Positions 50,555 through 64,000 of a DNA stretch of 64,000 nucleotides are shown in pieces. The position numbers and the translations under genes were made by a program. Within the stretch, counting starts at the first letter, position 1, and the number at the start of each line of letters is the position of its first letter. The DNA is from Aphelocoma coerulescens. Lineage: Eukaryota > Chordata > Aves > Passeriformes > Corvidae. The notes below the pieces were generated by a model, which saw only the letters and a list, made by a program, of their open reading frames with translations, did no database searches and was not told where the DNA came from. The stretch lies in assembly GCF_041296385.1 (NCBI RefSeq), contig NC_091018.1, positions 2,239,501 through 2,303,500 on the forward strand, in the 5' to 3' direction.

Positions 50555-52012
50555 ATAAATGAATTTATGCTTTTCGTTCTCCTTTCCCAGTGTATACAGG
50601 GACTGAGAAGGGCTTTGCCTTTTCCCCACAGTGTGTTTCTGGGAAGCAATACTTATTTTCCATACATCCAGTGGAATTCTGGCATCTTTCATGTTTTCTT
50701 AATTACACATCTATTCACTTTTAAATAATTTCTTTCACTTTTCACTTTCCCTATTCAACTTTCAAATGAACCTGAGCAGTGCTTCTTTCCTTTTTTGATT
50801 CCGTTTTATTTTTTTTCTTTATGCTGTTGTTTATGTTACAATTTTCTTATGAAAAAATATATTTCAAATTCCAAGTACATTGAAAAATGACATTGATGCT
50901 TTTCAGCTCCATAACCTTTGTTAGAATAATCTCTGTCCACATACAGGGCACTGACAACCCTTTTTAATTTACTTCTAGAAGTTGAACTATTTTTCCCTGT
51001 TCTTAGTGTAGCCATTCAAAACCAGCTAAGCCTCTCTTTGTCTTTTAGACAATTTAGGAAATGTACCAAGTTTCTATTTGTTTCGAAGGTCACTAAAATG
51101 TCCTTTAATACACATGTTTTGGGGTTTATGTCAAAGGCCAAAGTAAGGGTCATGAATGGAAAGGGAATAATGCATCAATGTTGGTTTTGGTCTGCTGAAC
51201 ACGGAGCTGCTCTGGCCACAGAATCTCCATCCAGTCATGAATGATGTATTTGTGTTCCTGTTAAAAGAACATGGTCAAAGACAGTAGCAGATGTTCCCCT
51301 GCTTTGATACCAACCAGAATAATTTTGTATTTTCTTAGAACCAGCTATGCATGGCCCATATCATCTTTGCCATGACATCTATAGTTAGTCAAAAATAACA
51401 ATGCAAAATATTTGAAATTTGCCAGTTGAAGACTTAATCCCAAGTGGTTAATGGGACAAAAAAAGTGAGGGCTTGCACTGAGAGGGTGAGAGTGAATTAC
51501 TGTAAGAGATGAGAAGGCTCCCTGCACCAACTCCTGTAGTTCAGAGTGGTTGTGTTCTCAGAGGAGTGTTGAGGGTTTGATGGATTTACACTGAGGTGTT
51601 CTTGCCTCCTCTGTTGCCACAGCTGAGTAGTTCTTGTATTATTTGAATGCTGAAGTGTGTGTGTATGTCTATAAAACAAATAAGCATAAGATTTACAGAG
51701 TAGGAGAAAAAATATGATGTACCTTAGTTATGCTTTGGAAGGAGACACTAATTTTCTTTGCTTCATCACATTTAAGTCACAAAGGTGTGGTTTTTTCTTC
51801 TTCCTGTGACTGTTGAGTTATATTTACTGTGCTTGTACCTGGATAGGCAATGAAGTGCTATACTGAATTTGAATATTGGCTTACACTGACCTTTTTTTTT
51901 TTGGTGTGTATTAAACAGTTTAATCTTGAATTGTAGCCCAGCTTTTACTGACACTTAATGAGGTTGATGGATTCTGGAGAAAACTCTGCTATCAATCTTT
52001 AAAAAGTATCAC

Positions 52013-52059
52013 TAGTAGTAGTTGGAGTGCAGCTGAAAAGTATTTTCTAACTACTACTA
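52013..52059. repeat. 11-bp inverted repeat
   Basis: TAGTAGTAGTT at 52013-52023 is the exact reverse complement of AACTACTACTA at 52049-52059, with 25 bases between them. It could form a hairpin. No mobile element is evident around it. Confidence 0.7.
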
Positions 52060-54350
52060 TTTTCTAATTTAAGCAGTGCACATAAATCAGGAGGTGCCTA
52101 TACCTTATGGTATTTTAGATTTGGGTTCACAATCACTTTGTCTTTCAACAGTGAAGACATTACACAGAATGTAATGTGAGTCCCACACAGTGTAATCCAG
52201 ACAGCAATTTATCTGTTATCCAGGCTTGCACTAACCTAAACTAGATGTCATTTGATATCTTTTTTCTTTCTTTTTCAGCTCTCAGCAAACATCTAAACCA
52301 ATAATGACCCCTGAATACCCCACACTACTGACAAACTCCGTGTACACTGGTTCAAAGTATTTTTGTGTGCAAATGAAGTGCAATGGAAAAATCTGTCTAA
52401 TTGAGATGTTTTAGAAGATTATTTTTAAAAATGGACCACTTTTATTGGAAGTATATCCATACTGGATATATCCATATTGGATTTATGGCAAAAGATTGTC
52501 TGTCAATATGTTCATTCCAGGAGGTTCATACCATTTCTTGTCACAGGATAAGGACTTGCTGAGATAAAATATTCTGCTCTCTATCCAATATGGGCATCTC
52601 CATACTTTTTTTTGGAAAACTGGAATTTTTAAGCTGCTAGATCTCTACTTTTTGTAGAACTGTGGTCGAGGCTGAAGCTCATTGACTACCAAACTTCTTC
52701 TTACTTTAGCATCTCCACCCTGCTGACTGGGATAAATCCCAGTGTGAAGTTCACCCAGCATTCAGGTGTCAGGTCTGGCAACAGGAAGGAAATGCCATGT
52801 GGATGGTGTGGATTGTCAGCTCAGACATCCCTTTCAAGCCCTGGAGTCTGCTCTGAGTGCAGATGTGTCAGTGCTGGGTCCCATTCTCAAAGCAGCATTC
52901 CAGAGATGTGCTTTCATCCCCCTACAAACACCAGAGCTCTGTCAAATGTGCTTGTTTGGAAAACTCCTAATTATTATTTTTTTTTTTTTTAATTCTTCTA
53001 AGCAAAATCCTTTTGCTTAGCTGTGGCAAATTAATTTATAGAGGTTTCAAAAAGAGATAGTCAGAGTTTCCAGGGCTCTAAAAATGCTTCCAATGCATTG
53101 ATTGTCAGTAAGCCTGATTAATTTGCAGTGTTTGCATTAAATACGTCTCTACTACTGTAATATTCTAAATAATTTTAAAATCATGATCACTTACACTTTC
53201 ACTTAATGCAGTTTCAATAGAACGAGTGTACAAAATTCTCCCTGCAAATAAGAGTTTTCTGTTTCTCTCTGCCTTAAACTTGCTTTTCAGAGGGTTTTAG
53301 AAATCTTTCCAATGTGTTTGTAAGGACATAAGCATTCAATTTTACCTTGCTTTCCTGAGAGCAATCAATGCAGATTTTTATCTTTTGATTGCTTCAAACA
53401 CTTTTCTGTCTCTTTCTTTGGAGGAAAGGGCAAAATACTATTGAGTCAAACTTGTTTTATTAAAGTTTTCTGTTTAATATCACCCTGGTATTCCTGAAAG
53501 AATGCTCATGGAAACCACAAGTGCACACAGTACAAACATACAATACCATAAATACGTTCAGTACTTGGAAATCTCGACATACCTTGATACTTGTTTGAAT
53601 TTCTTGTGCCCAAACCTGCTCCCTTTTGTCCTTGAATACCACATTTGTTTGAACTCCTTCAGATGAGTTTAAATGCTGGTATTGATGAAGAGCACAGGCC
53701 AAAAACTTATTCTGTAAAACCTGACAAAGGAGTTAAAGAGATTATGACCTCTGAGGGATACTTTTGACATTGGAATTTGGTAGTGCAGTCCCTATATTTT
53801 TGTCTAGCATCTCTTCCAAACCAGCCAGCCCAAATTGTCCAAACTTCCCAAGGACTCATTTTATCCTACAAATGTTTATGCAAATGTGTTCTGTACAAGT
53901 TAACATATTACATAAAATGAGTTTTATTCTCAAGTTTAGCATTTCATTTTATCAGTCTGTCATTAAAAATAACCAGTTGCAAATTAGCAGTGCTAGCTGA
54001 CTCTCTTTAATCAATTTCCTTAGCAATTGTGAGGTTCAGAATTGCTTTCAGAGGCATTTAATAATGCCAGTGTTACATTTATATGGCACCCCAGGACAAA
54101 GGAGTTAATCATGACACAAAGTCTAAACTGCAGACTGACAGAAATAAATCAGATGAGGGAAAAGAATTCCCACCAATATTATTTTACAAACAGTGGCATC
54201 TAATTGCCTTCTGTGTGTTCACCAGGACTGCTCTGAATCTTGTTTCTGAGTGATTGATTGCTCAGCTCAGCTGTTAAACTGGATTTGCAGTTTATCTGAG
54301 GCTGTACTGAAGTGACAAAGCCTTGAAAACGACTGGGATGGTGTCGTACA

Positions 54351-54872
54351 TTGCTGGTGGCTGCTGCATTGGTTAATGCAGCCCATCCCCTCTCTGGCAT
54401 CAGCACAGGCATTAGGATCTGCTGCTGCAGGGGATGGGCTGCTGGCAGGAATGTGCTCCGGCCCCGAGCGGTTCAATATCAAAAGCCATTTGCTTCCACA
54501 GGCTTGGGAGTTTGTTCCTGGGATTCCTATTGCCTTACAGAGGGACTTACAAATTGTTTGGCCACTGTCTTCAGCTGGAGCAGCTTGAAGAGCTCCAGCC
54601 CCATTCATGTGGAGCATTTAGGTCCGACATCCGACGTGCTGCTGGCCCCACGGGTAATCTGTGTGTGCTGGTGTGGAATCATCACATCAGAACATCATGT
54701 GTTCTCTCCTCTCTGCTTCTGCAGCAGTGCTGAAGATGTGTCCCGTTACCCAAAGGTCTCCAAGGGCAGGCAGGAGGCTCCAGAGTGCAAAGCACCTCCC
54801 TGTCCTCAGCTGTACCCTCATGAACAACTCCAGGACAGCGCTGTGGAACCACAGGCTGATGGGGAAGCTTGA
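54351..54872. other. GC-richer, stop-poor patch, unknown
   Basis: A plus-strand frame of 173 codons spans this patch, but shorter frames on both strands overlap it and no domain is recognisable. CpGs are locally enriched (TCCGGCCCCGAGCGG near 54458; GTCCGACATCCGACG near 54622). A regulatory or conserved element is at least as likely as coding sequence. Confidence 0.2.
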
Positions 54873-57800
54873 GACGTTTGAGAAGCTTGAGAGGTCTGGT
54901 TCAGAGTGTGCCACCCTTCAAACACTGCAGAAGGGACAACATTTGTCTGATTTTTCATCAAGCTGACTGAGAAATCAGCTGTACAATGTGGTCTCTTGCT
55001 TTTCAGTCTAGGATTAGCTAGATGAAAAGTAATGTTGTGTTTCAAATGGCTTGTTTTAGGTACTTCCCAAGCAGGAATGTTTCTTTGAGTGAAATATCAG
55101 CTGAACACTCCCCAGTCACACATTAGTGCTGACATATGCAGTGTATTTGAGTCCAGCTGGCAGGACTAATAAACAATACTTGTCACCCTGTCTTATTTTT
55201 ATTTAGAGAGAAAAAACATAAAAGATTTAATACATGTGTGTAATATACAAATATATATTTATGAAGAGACAGTGTTGTTTTACATTAGAGGTCAAATGTC
55301 CAATCTGTCATGAATTTGGTCTCTCCAACATTTACCTGTGTTCTTATGGCTGTTTCCAATGTTTACTGTAGGCTGTTCTGACACCTCCTACTATGGCTAA
55401 AGGATTATTCAATGTCATTTTAGGTCACTTTCACACAAGAGCAGCACCATCATGCAGTGGGAACTATATGCCCTGGCACCTTGCCCAGCAACAAACCCAA
55501 AATATTAATTGGGAAGCAGAAATGCAGGTGGGGAATGTTGTGGGCACTGTGTATCAAATGGGAGGGCTTGATTTTAATTAGGATTTTTTTTTTTTCTTGA
55601 ATATCTCAAGATTCTGCTTGTTTTAGTTTGTTGCTATCTGGCTAAAATATTTTCTTCATGATTGTACATTAAAATTTAAATAACTCTTCTTCCCATGGTC
55701 ATTGCTTATGGGCATAATTTGAAGCATCTGATTAATTTCTCCATCTTTTCTATGGAAATCAATAATGGACACTGGGAAGATTAATATTTGTGAAAGAAAA
55801 AATGATATAACAGTAATAAATCTTTTGTGGGACTCATATGTCTTCTTCAGTTACCAGGACAGAAATGATCCAGTTAAATATGGTGCATATTAAGGATAGG
55901 TTGTTGTTTGTGGGGCAGAACCCAGCAGTGCTGGGAGAGGCAGGGGAGGTTTTTTTGGTGGCATCGTGTGGCCCCAGTTCTGCAGCAGAGCTCCTGGAAT
56001 TCCTGCCTCAGCATCACATCTGGAGTATGGTACTGAAGAATTAATTCAGGACTCTTAAAAGCTCTGTAGAAGTAAAATAACTTTCATATTTTCCACTGGT
56101 TTTGGTTTTTTTTATCCCCAAACCCACATAAACTTAAAAAAGAAAGCCCTGTTTGAAGTAATATTTTGAGGAACATGTCCCTTTCCAAATCTTTTGTCAT
56201 AATTGACAGGCCATAGAAACTCATCTCCCAAATGTTTCATGACAAATGCTTTGCCAGGATGGCTGAGCAGGCTGCACTAAAGCCGAGTCCCAGCTGACAT
56301 GTGAATAATCTCCACCCTGAACAATTTGGAGCTGCAGTGAAAGTGTTGTTGGATAACAGATGGGTGAGTCCATGCCACAGCAGCTGAGGGAGCTGCAAGA
56401 AATGCCATGTGGCTGGATTTTATTTTTTATTTTTTTCCAAAGCCTCTCTATTGCTTCCTTGCCACGGAAACCTATTCCCCCAGCTTTCAAAGTGAGAAGG
56501 AAACTTTATTGTCTCCTTAATCTCAAAGTCCTTTTCCACCAGTAGCACCTAGAGAGCAAGGGGACAAAATCTATGCTGAGACACAGCAAAGCAGTTTTCC
56601 TTCACTCAAGAGGTTTTATTTGTGAAGTCAAACATCCATCATAAAGGTTGTTTTTACTCCAGTGGTTCTGGCTCCCTCCTTCTAACAGGTAACAATGTCA
56701 GCTAAGCCCAGCTGCACAGAGCAATTCAGATCTCCTTGCGAGGTCCTGCACCCCTGTCGCTCTTTTGGGGGTCACAAGGCTGTTCTTAGGCCATAGATTT
56801 CCATATGAAACAAAATTTAGGCTCTATGGACTAGGAAGCTTGACTTTTATCCTTTAGTTTCCTCTTTGTAACATCCCTATAGGCTCTCTTTAGAGGTTAT
56901 CCTGACAAGCACTTAGATGGGAGGAGAGTAAAGCAAAAAAAGAAATCAGAAGTCAAAACAAAAATACTCAGAACTGTCTCTGGAGTGGGGACTCCCCATG
57001 GCATAGCACAGGCTCCCAACCAGTCTTCCTAAATTTCACACCAAAGAAAGATGGTTTTGTGCTGAGCTGAAACAGGGAAAAGCCTTAGAAAGTTGACTTT
57101 CAGAGTTCTAATTCCTCCTGGGCTCATACATGTGAGTGGGATGAAGACCATGTGCCAGTTCCTGAGCTGGAAGGTGAGCTCTGCAGTGCCCGTGTTTGCA
57201 GCAGCCTGCCATGGGGAACTGGGAAAGGGGGAGGCTTCTGGCAAGGACAAGAAAAGATTTTCACTGGGACCAAAGCTGGCTATTTCAGGCTAATTCCTGA
57301 GAGAGACTGAGAAACTTTGAGGTTGCTGAGGGTGCTCAAAGTAAAATCTATTTGTGTTTCTTTAGCAGATTTCTATTCTTTTTCCTCTAATTTTTTATTT
57401 TTTTAGGAGTATGGTGGTGTTTCCCTGATCCTGGGGCCATTGTCCCTTCGCAGTCTTTGAGGAGGTGCTGGGTGACCTTGGCACTGAGCACTGCACTGGG
57501 AGGTGCTGATGGATGTGAGAGGGCAGGGAAGGGCAGCGCCAGAGGAAACCAATGAGCTTCAAGTGCTTCCTCTGAGCCTGTGTTTCCTGAGCTGGGCTTC
57601 TGCCTCTCTGGAGAGACCTCTCAGAAGGGAGGGGATGGAGAGAATCCCAGGGGCCTCCTTGAACACCTTTTTTCCGTTCGACTCCTTTTCATGGGGCGCT
57701 TTAGGCTTTGAACAGAGCTTTTGAAAGCATGGATTATTTCTGTGCTCAGACAGGACTGCAAGGTATGTGGTGCTGGATGGAGGCAGTTGCAGGCTGTAGA

Positions 57801-60800
57801 TTGACATTTTATACTGCAGGTAATTTTCGTGTGTGAGAATAAAGTTTTTGTTTCCAGGTGCAGCCTGCCTGCAAACATGAGATTAACTGCACCAAGTTGC
57901 CATTGGACTTTGAAAGAAGACTAAGTCAGCTCATATGAATTCTATAACATCACTTAAATCATGTTAATACTGTTTAAAGGAAGAGCTTTTAAGGTTTTTA
58001 CAAGTGGAATTTGGTTGAATTTGTGCAGCGTTATAATATTTTGAAGACTTCTGCATCCACACATATTTTTTTTCCTTTTGCTGCATATCAAAAATACTAT
58101 TGAAATAATTACTGAACATATGTAATCTGACAGCTTTGTGGACCTCTGCTGCCACTAGATCACTTTTAACAGGATGTAAATGTCATTACATGTTTCTTTT
58201 TTCATTGATCTACAAAATCAGAGGTGCCTTTGTTTCATTCTTGCTATGGTATGGTGTTGCAAGCAGCAGCTCCTCATGCTTTCAACCTGAAAAATTACTA
58301 TAACATTTTTATTGTGAAGCATTAGGCAATTTTAACTTTAATTATTGGGAATATCAGGCTTCATAGCTTTAATCTTGAAATATAAATGAAATATAAGCAT
58401 TAATATTTATTTATTGGTATTATTTATAAAGTGCAACACAGATGTCTGTGTCCAGGGATTTCTTTCAATTTTTAATATGTACTTTTAAAACAGGACAAAA
58501 TTAATAATTAAGAAATTCCTCACATATCTAAATTACACCAGATAACATAAAGATGCACATTACAGCAGCTCAACAGAGAATACTGCTTGAGAAAATTTTC
58601 AACATAAATTTGTCTGATAAGGTCAAAGTAATGCTGCTGACAGTAGAATAAGGAAGAGAAAAATATTTTGCTGCTTCCAGGCATTTTCATGTTAAGTCAA
58701 ATAAAGAATAGGAAGAACAACTCAAGATATATAAGAGGGAAAATTCACTCAAAGGAAAAACATAGAAAACCTTTTTGTGTTGTTTGTACCCTCGTATGCT
58801 CTGTGGCTGCTGCAGCATGCGGAGGTTGTTTTCCATTTCGGCTGAGGCTGGATAAAGAAGCAGATTTAGTTATCTTTGGGTTATGTAAATGCATCCTTTC
58901 CAATGCAAAAGCACAATCAGGGTAAGAGTTAAGTTCTGGCAGTCACTCTTACAATTTAAATTCACTTTCATGTTTACCTTCAACTTTATTCACCGTGGCT
59001 AAGCCTCAAAACTGAACACAAATTGAAGGTGTGGGTTTTTTCCTTAGCATGCCCAGAAAGAACAGAATTTGGAAACTACCCTTGTACTTCTGGGTATTGT
59101 GTAAATATGGATCCGATCTAAACTTTGCTGGTCTCTTGTGTCTTGTTTAGGAACAGTTTTTAGAAACCATATGAGGATCTAAATGCAGACAAATTAATCT
59201 CTCAAGGAATTTACATGGCAGATATGAATATTCACTCGCTTGTTCCTAATTTCTGGACTGCTCTCCCTGTTTCTGTGTATTAGACTGTACAGACTTCATA
59301 GCTTAAACATTTTTCCTCTAGAAATGTAAGCTGACATTTCCAGGCACATTCTGCAGAGCATTAATTGTGTCCCCATTGACATTAATAGAAGTGGTTAGCT
59401 CAGCACAGAGCGCTGCTGCTGCTGCTTGTATGTTCAAGAGCAGGATCAGGGCTCCTGATTCTCAGTGGCTGAGGTCTTTCCAAAGGATGTTATCTCAGAT
59501 TAACCTCAGCCTGTTCACCTAAGAGCACCCTGCGTGCAGAGTCTTTCTGGTTTTCTGTAAACGAATTATCTGTCGTGCTGCACTGCAGAAACGGGAGGAG
59601 AATAATTCTGTCTTGCAGGCAGCTCCCTTGATTCAGAGTACCTGTGCTCTAGGAGCCTCCAGTGTGCCATTCCTTGAGGCAGTTTATGAACTTATTTTGG
59701 GGGAAAACGAGCGTTTATGGGCAGCGTCCTGGCGATTAGGGAGAGTCAAGTGCAGGGCAGCCACAGTGAGTGGAGCAGAACAAGGTGAGGATAGCAGGGA
59801 GCAGAAAATACAGCAGCTCCAGAACAAATGGGAGAGAGCAGTGAAAGGGAAAAGTAGCCCAGACCTTAGGAACAGAGCAGGGAAAAGTTCACTCAAAGCT
59901 AAGTTGATCCTGCTCCTCTTTTGGCATATTTTTCAGCACATGCAGCCTTTCCTGAGGCAGGAGTTGTAGGCTCTAAGGATGTTTTTCTTCAAGCTTCTCC
60001 CACCATACAGGTTGCTTTTCTGATTCTTTGAGTACATTAGATATTTTTCACTTTCAGAATCTCTTCCCATTTCATTATTTTTGTCTGTATTTCCTGCTGG
60101 TTCATATGGACTTTATGCATATTTCAGGATGTTTTTCATGTGATATGTGAAAATATCTCTATTTATTTCCACATCTAACTTGGCAACATGGCATATTGAT
60201 TATTGTTGTGGGTGCTTTCAGTCCCTGTTACAGAGACTTATGGACAGGCAAGCTGAAGTTAATTTTATAAATAAGATTTATGGAAGAGAATATTTGTTGG
60301 GTTACTGCAATTGATTGTTAGGGATTGGACAGATTTCTCTTTTACTGGGGGTAATTATATTCAATTCTATGCCTGGTATTGTATGTAAATCCAAGTGGTA
60401 GGCTATGTTTGAGAGTCATGACTGAAACCTGCTGTGTGTATTCTACACATCAACTCAGTCTGGAAGATCCTGATTGCTCCTTTCGGTCTCAAGTACCAGT
60501 GTCTTTTTCAGCCAAAACTGGAACCATTTTACTGAAAACTTCCCTTCTGAAACTTAAAATTGTACAATAAAACAGTGGTCTCAAACCATGATAAAAATGT
60601 AAGATCTACCCTTGTGTATTCAAGTAGCATTTTGTGTATCCAAGGGCCATTTCAGACTGAGTTTAATCCTCTAGCATTCCCTAGGCCAGGGATTGAAGCA
60701 TGTGGGAGGATCCTGAGGGATAATCCAGGACTCAAGTGACTCACACAAGATGAGACATAACAGGTTTATGTTCTGAGGGAGAGTTATTGTGAGATGTGCT

Positions 60801-62048
60801 GCAAAATAAATACAAACCTGATGACTTATTTCTGGTAGCTTTTCTGGAATGTGTTTGGAGTAAGTTCCTCAGGTTGTGCTCCCCGCTGGTGAAAGCCTTG
60901 GGGCCGTCTTTCCCACTACCCAAAGCCCACTGCCACCAGGCTGCAGTGGGGCTACATTCATGTGAAATATGTTCCCAGGGAGGAGATAATGGTCTTGAAC
61001 TTCTCTGATCTCAGTACTGCTTGGGCTGATCCTTTAAGAGGCAGAGGGGAGAAAATGGGTTGCTGCCTGGAGTAGACACCACTACTCTCCACCTTTTTGA
61101 TTCAAAGAAAGCCTCGTTGTACGTGGCTTCAGCATTTGAATGCAGATTAAACAGCCAGCGTGCACCCCTATCTCTGTGCAGCAGCAAGATGTGCAAGCAG
61201 TTTGACAAAGCTGAGTGCAGATTGAATTCACTCCACACTGCAGGGCTCTCACACGCCAAATCCTCTCAATTCTTGGCAAGAAACAGAGGGCTGAGGCTCC
61301 TGCCTGGATGTCATTGCAGAAAGACACACACTGTTCTGCCCTTGTGTTTCAAGTTCTGCAAACTTCAGGGGAAGTTTTGAGACTCTCCATGGAAAATAAA
61401 AGCAGAAAAATATCTAGCTGGAATTTTGGGGTTTGGTTTTGGGGTTTTTTTTGTAACCAAGAGCAGGGAGATCAGTTATCATTTTCTACAGGAGTAACTT
61501 GTAGGCATTATTAAGAAATTAATAAGAGCTCAAGGTCTTTTAGGCAAGAAAAGATTGAATGATACCCTGTTCATTTTGGATTAATTTATGTAGTGTCAGA
61601 CCTGACAGCATGGGCTGTCAAAGCTGCTATGTCAGGTAATTCACTTTTTATTCAACATTAATTCTTTGAAGTTGAATCATAAGGTCTTTGTTCTTACATG
61701 ACTCAGATTGTATGCTGGGATTCTAGCACTTTGTCAACGTTTTTAGACTTCTGATTGAATCATTTGTGTCTTCATTTATGCTTATTTTTTCATGAAATAT
61801 TTTCCCTCTATTTGATTAAAAATGCTCAGCCATGTTCATTAAATATGAGAAAATTTCCAGATGTTTCTCACCATGATGAAAATACTAGATTATTATATTT
61901 AAAGACTAGATTAAAAAAATAATAATTGAGGAAAAAAAAAATCAATTTTGTTTGTTCTCTCCACTGCTAGACAGGCACAAAAAATTGTGAATATTTTACT
62001 TTTTTACTCTATTTAAATATAGGTCACATATATATATTGACTACATAT
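54873..62048. other. Noncoding, nothing recognised
   Basis: Ordinary noncoding sequence with a T12 run at 55584-55595 and a (CTG)n at 59412-59425. A 166-bp stop-free stretch with splice-like ends at 59619-59784 is listed among the rejected items. Confidence 0.5.
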
Positions 62049-62193
62049 TGTGGGGTTGGTTTTTTTCAGGGTGGTGGGATTTGGGGGAGGTTTTTGGGTT
62101 GGGGTTTTTTTGTTGTTGTTGATTTTGGGTTTTTTTTGTGTTTGGGGTTTTTTTTGTTTGGTTGTTTTCAGGCTTTTTTTTTATTTTTTTTTC
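62049..62193 (+). repeat. G/T-rich low-complexity tract
   Basis: About 145 bp made almost only of G and T on the plus strand, with repeated GGG, GGGG and GGGGG runs separated by T runs (for example GGGGGAGGTTTTTGGGTTGG). It has near-G-quadruplex spacing on this strand. A smaller, similar sequence occurs at 61427-61451. It contains no regular TTAGGG units, so it is not telomeric repeat. Confidence 0.8.
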
Positions 62194-64000
62194 TTTGTGA
62201 GCTGAAAGAAATTGTTGAGAATGTCTTTCTGTTTAGAAAAATAACGGGCAAAACTTCAGCATGGTTTTAGTCCTATGAATTTTCACATGGAGGTATGAAT
62301 ATTAACAGTGCTGAGGAAGTGCTCAGCAAAAAGAGATGTCTGATATCCAGAAACTGAAAGCCCCATGCTTGCATCACACTGTTACTGTGTGCAGCACAGT
62401 TGCTTATTCAGCCCAGCCTATCAGCATTTTAAGTTTGTCATCCTTAGTACTTATGTTTTCCTTAACTTTCCACTGGTTATCACAATATAAACTTCAATTT
62501 GCTGAAACAGTCATTGTATAAAGTGACTGTATTGCTCCAGTTGTAGTAATTTTGTTCCTGTGTGGAGAAGTGAGCTCTGCAGTACTGAACTGAGAATGAG
62601 AGATGCCATCTCTGGGTTGGAATAGAAAATGCAATGATATCCAACGAAGTTTGCTCTGTGTGCTCAGTTAATGGTAGTGGTCAAAACTGTGCCTCTTAAT
62701 TCTTTGGTTTTGGTCATCAGCAGTGCCCTGGAAGGGTTTGCAGATCAATTAAGGACCAAACCCACAGGTTTGATGCAGTCACCCCTGAAGGGTGATGGAT
62801 GAAGTGTGACCCAGCTGTTTGTGGAGCATCTTCCAGTGGTGGACAAGGTGATACTTTCTGCCTTCCTTAAGAAAGATTCCACTTTTAGTCTTGAAGTAAA
62901 GAGAATGGCAGTTGCAAGATCACACAGAAATTTAAAACCTACTTTTCCACTTAGGCTGTTTAAGAGAACTTATTTCAAGTAATATTAACGTACCTTCATT
63001 TAATAAACAAGTATTTTCATTAGCACATACCATTTCCATTTTCATTATGCCTCCATTAAAAAGAACTCTAGAAGTGTTTGCTCTATGTCCAACAGTGATG
63101 GCAGCAAGTAATCACATTAAAAAACTGCCAGCCTGGTACGTTAAGTAGTGAAATCAGAAGGCAAGAGACAGACACTGGGTGTTTGTCAACCTCTGACAAT
63201 TTGAAATCAATAAGAATTTGATCACGTTGAACTATACTCAAGGAGCATTTCCCAGCTGGTTTTTCCTCAGCCTTACTGCTTTAACCACATTTTCTTCTTA
63301 GCTGAAGAAAGAGAACCATGCAACAGAGGGCATGTTGGTATAATTAACAGAAGAGAGTGTATTGAGTGGGATAAAGGTAATGGGGAACAAATTATCTTGT
63401 TTATAGCTTACACTGTCCAAACCCAAATGTATTTTGCTGGCAGTCTTGCAAAGGTGGATTCCTTTCCATTTCTCGGTGGAGCCTGCCTCGTGTGAGGTAT
63501 CACATTAAATAAGAGATTGCTTTGGTAAGTAGAGGTAGGTCAATAGCCTCACCTAGAAAACAGAGGTTGTTTATCAGCTTTTGAGGTACAAATTGCACAA
63601 ATGCTTTGGGAAATTTGGATAACACAATGATGGTTATAAAACTCTAAAGCTTCAGAGTTAGAATAGGTAATAAACCACATGTTAATTCATAAGTTAAATT
63701 ATATTTCTGGTGGCTATGTTATGCATTTAGGTGTTTGCTCTTTATTATTAGGGATGTCTTGTCAGAGGCATCCCTTTAAGTGCTTTACATATCAGGAGTA
63801 CTTATAAAGCATGAAATTAAAAAAAAAAAATACACCAAACTACCAGTGCTTGTGAGTAAAGTCTCACACAAGACAGGGTGCATACAGTGTTATTTATGGT
63901 TATCTAACATTTATTTGAATTTTTTTTTAAGTGTAATTAGCATGTGTTCCTCAGAGGGAAAGAAAAATGAAGAACAATTTAAGTACAAAAATAGATATTT
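62194..64000. other. Noncoding, nothing recognised
   Basis: Ordinary AT-rich sequence to the window end, with 12 As at 63819-63830. No gene or element recognised. Confidence 0.55.

Larger units (their letters stand above)
49991..54350. other. Noncoding, with a few small repeats
   Basis: Holds a (TTGT)n repeat at 50527-50554, T runs at 51892-51902 and 52977-52990, and an 11-bp inverted repeat at 52013-52023/52049-52059. Near 52990-53210 there is AT-rich sequence with an octamer-like TTTGCATTAAAT and TGATTAATTTGC that may be another conserved block. No gene recognised. Confidence 0.5.

Noticed and set aside
54351..54872. 173-codon plus-strand frame as a gene
   Set aside because: Other frames on both strands are open in the same GC-rich patch and the translation has no recognisable domain. 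Kept only as a compositional feature.
59619..59784. 166-bp stop-free segment after CTGTCTTGCAG, ending at GTGAGG
   Set aside because: The donor is weaker, the frame continues open well past it and the peptide has no recognisable similarity. Treated as chance.
61603..61620. Hairpin TGACAGC/GCTGTCA with a 4-base loop
   Set aside because: A perfect 7-bp stem of this size occurs often by chance in 64 kb and nothing nearby supports a function.
1..64000. CRISPR array, bacterial operon, prophage or biosynthetic cluster
   Set aside because: No regularly spaced repeats, no compact co-oriented genes and no prokaryotic signals are present. The repeats are those of a bird genome.

Overview
The window reads as bird nuclear DNA, most likely from a passerine. 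Base composition is AT-rich by eye, CpG is scarce apart from a few small clusters, and there are no dense, uniformly oriented open frames, no Shine-Dalgarno signals and no operons. Two kinds of mobile element support this. There are two fragments of CR1, the main non-LTR retrotransposon of birds, at 7464-7676 and 48860-49150. There is also a composite SINE at 30030-30164 with a tRNA-Ile-like head and a CR1-like tail. That is the architecture of TguSINE1, known from zebra finch and related songbirds.

No complete protein-coding gene could be recognised. The window looks like a gene desert or the inside of one or more very large introns. A 90-bp segment (1462-1551) and a 75-bp segment (5715-5789) each have a good splice acceptor, a GTAAGT donor and one open frame. 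Their lengths are multiples of three, but their phases do not match each other and neither peptide was recognised. They are hypotheses only. Longer stop-free frames at 2923-3312, 31977-32492, 36590-37321, 42137-42757 and 54351-54872 are described without a function.

Layout. 1-5.8 kb: candidate conserved noncoding block, the two exon-like segments and a perfect GGGTCA-type hairpin. 5.8-10.4 kb: plain sequence with a 3'-end CR1, a CpG cluster near 8.3 kb and a 21-G run. 10.4-26.4 kb: mostly unremarkable, with simple repeats. 26.46-26.52 kb: a 34-T tract with a polyadenylation signal on the minus strand, suggesting the 3' end of a retrocopied mRNA. 26.5-37.3 kb: the composite SINE, AT-rich blocks and two open frames. 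37.3-48.8 kb: plain sequence with a CpG-rich, stop-poor patch near 42.3 kb. 48.86-49.15 kb: a decayed CR1 reverse-transcriptase fragment. 49.5-64 kb: TAATTA-rich candidate regulatory sequence, a GC-richer patch near 54.5 kb and a G/T-rich tract near 62.1 kb.

Nothing here resembles a new defence, CRISPR or biosynthetic system. The best leads are the exon-like segments, the 243-codon frame at 36.6-37.3 kb, the possible retrocopy end and the candidate conserved blocks. Each needs a cross-species alignment or RNA data to settle.
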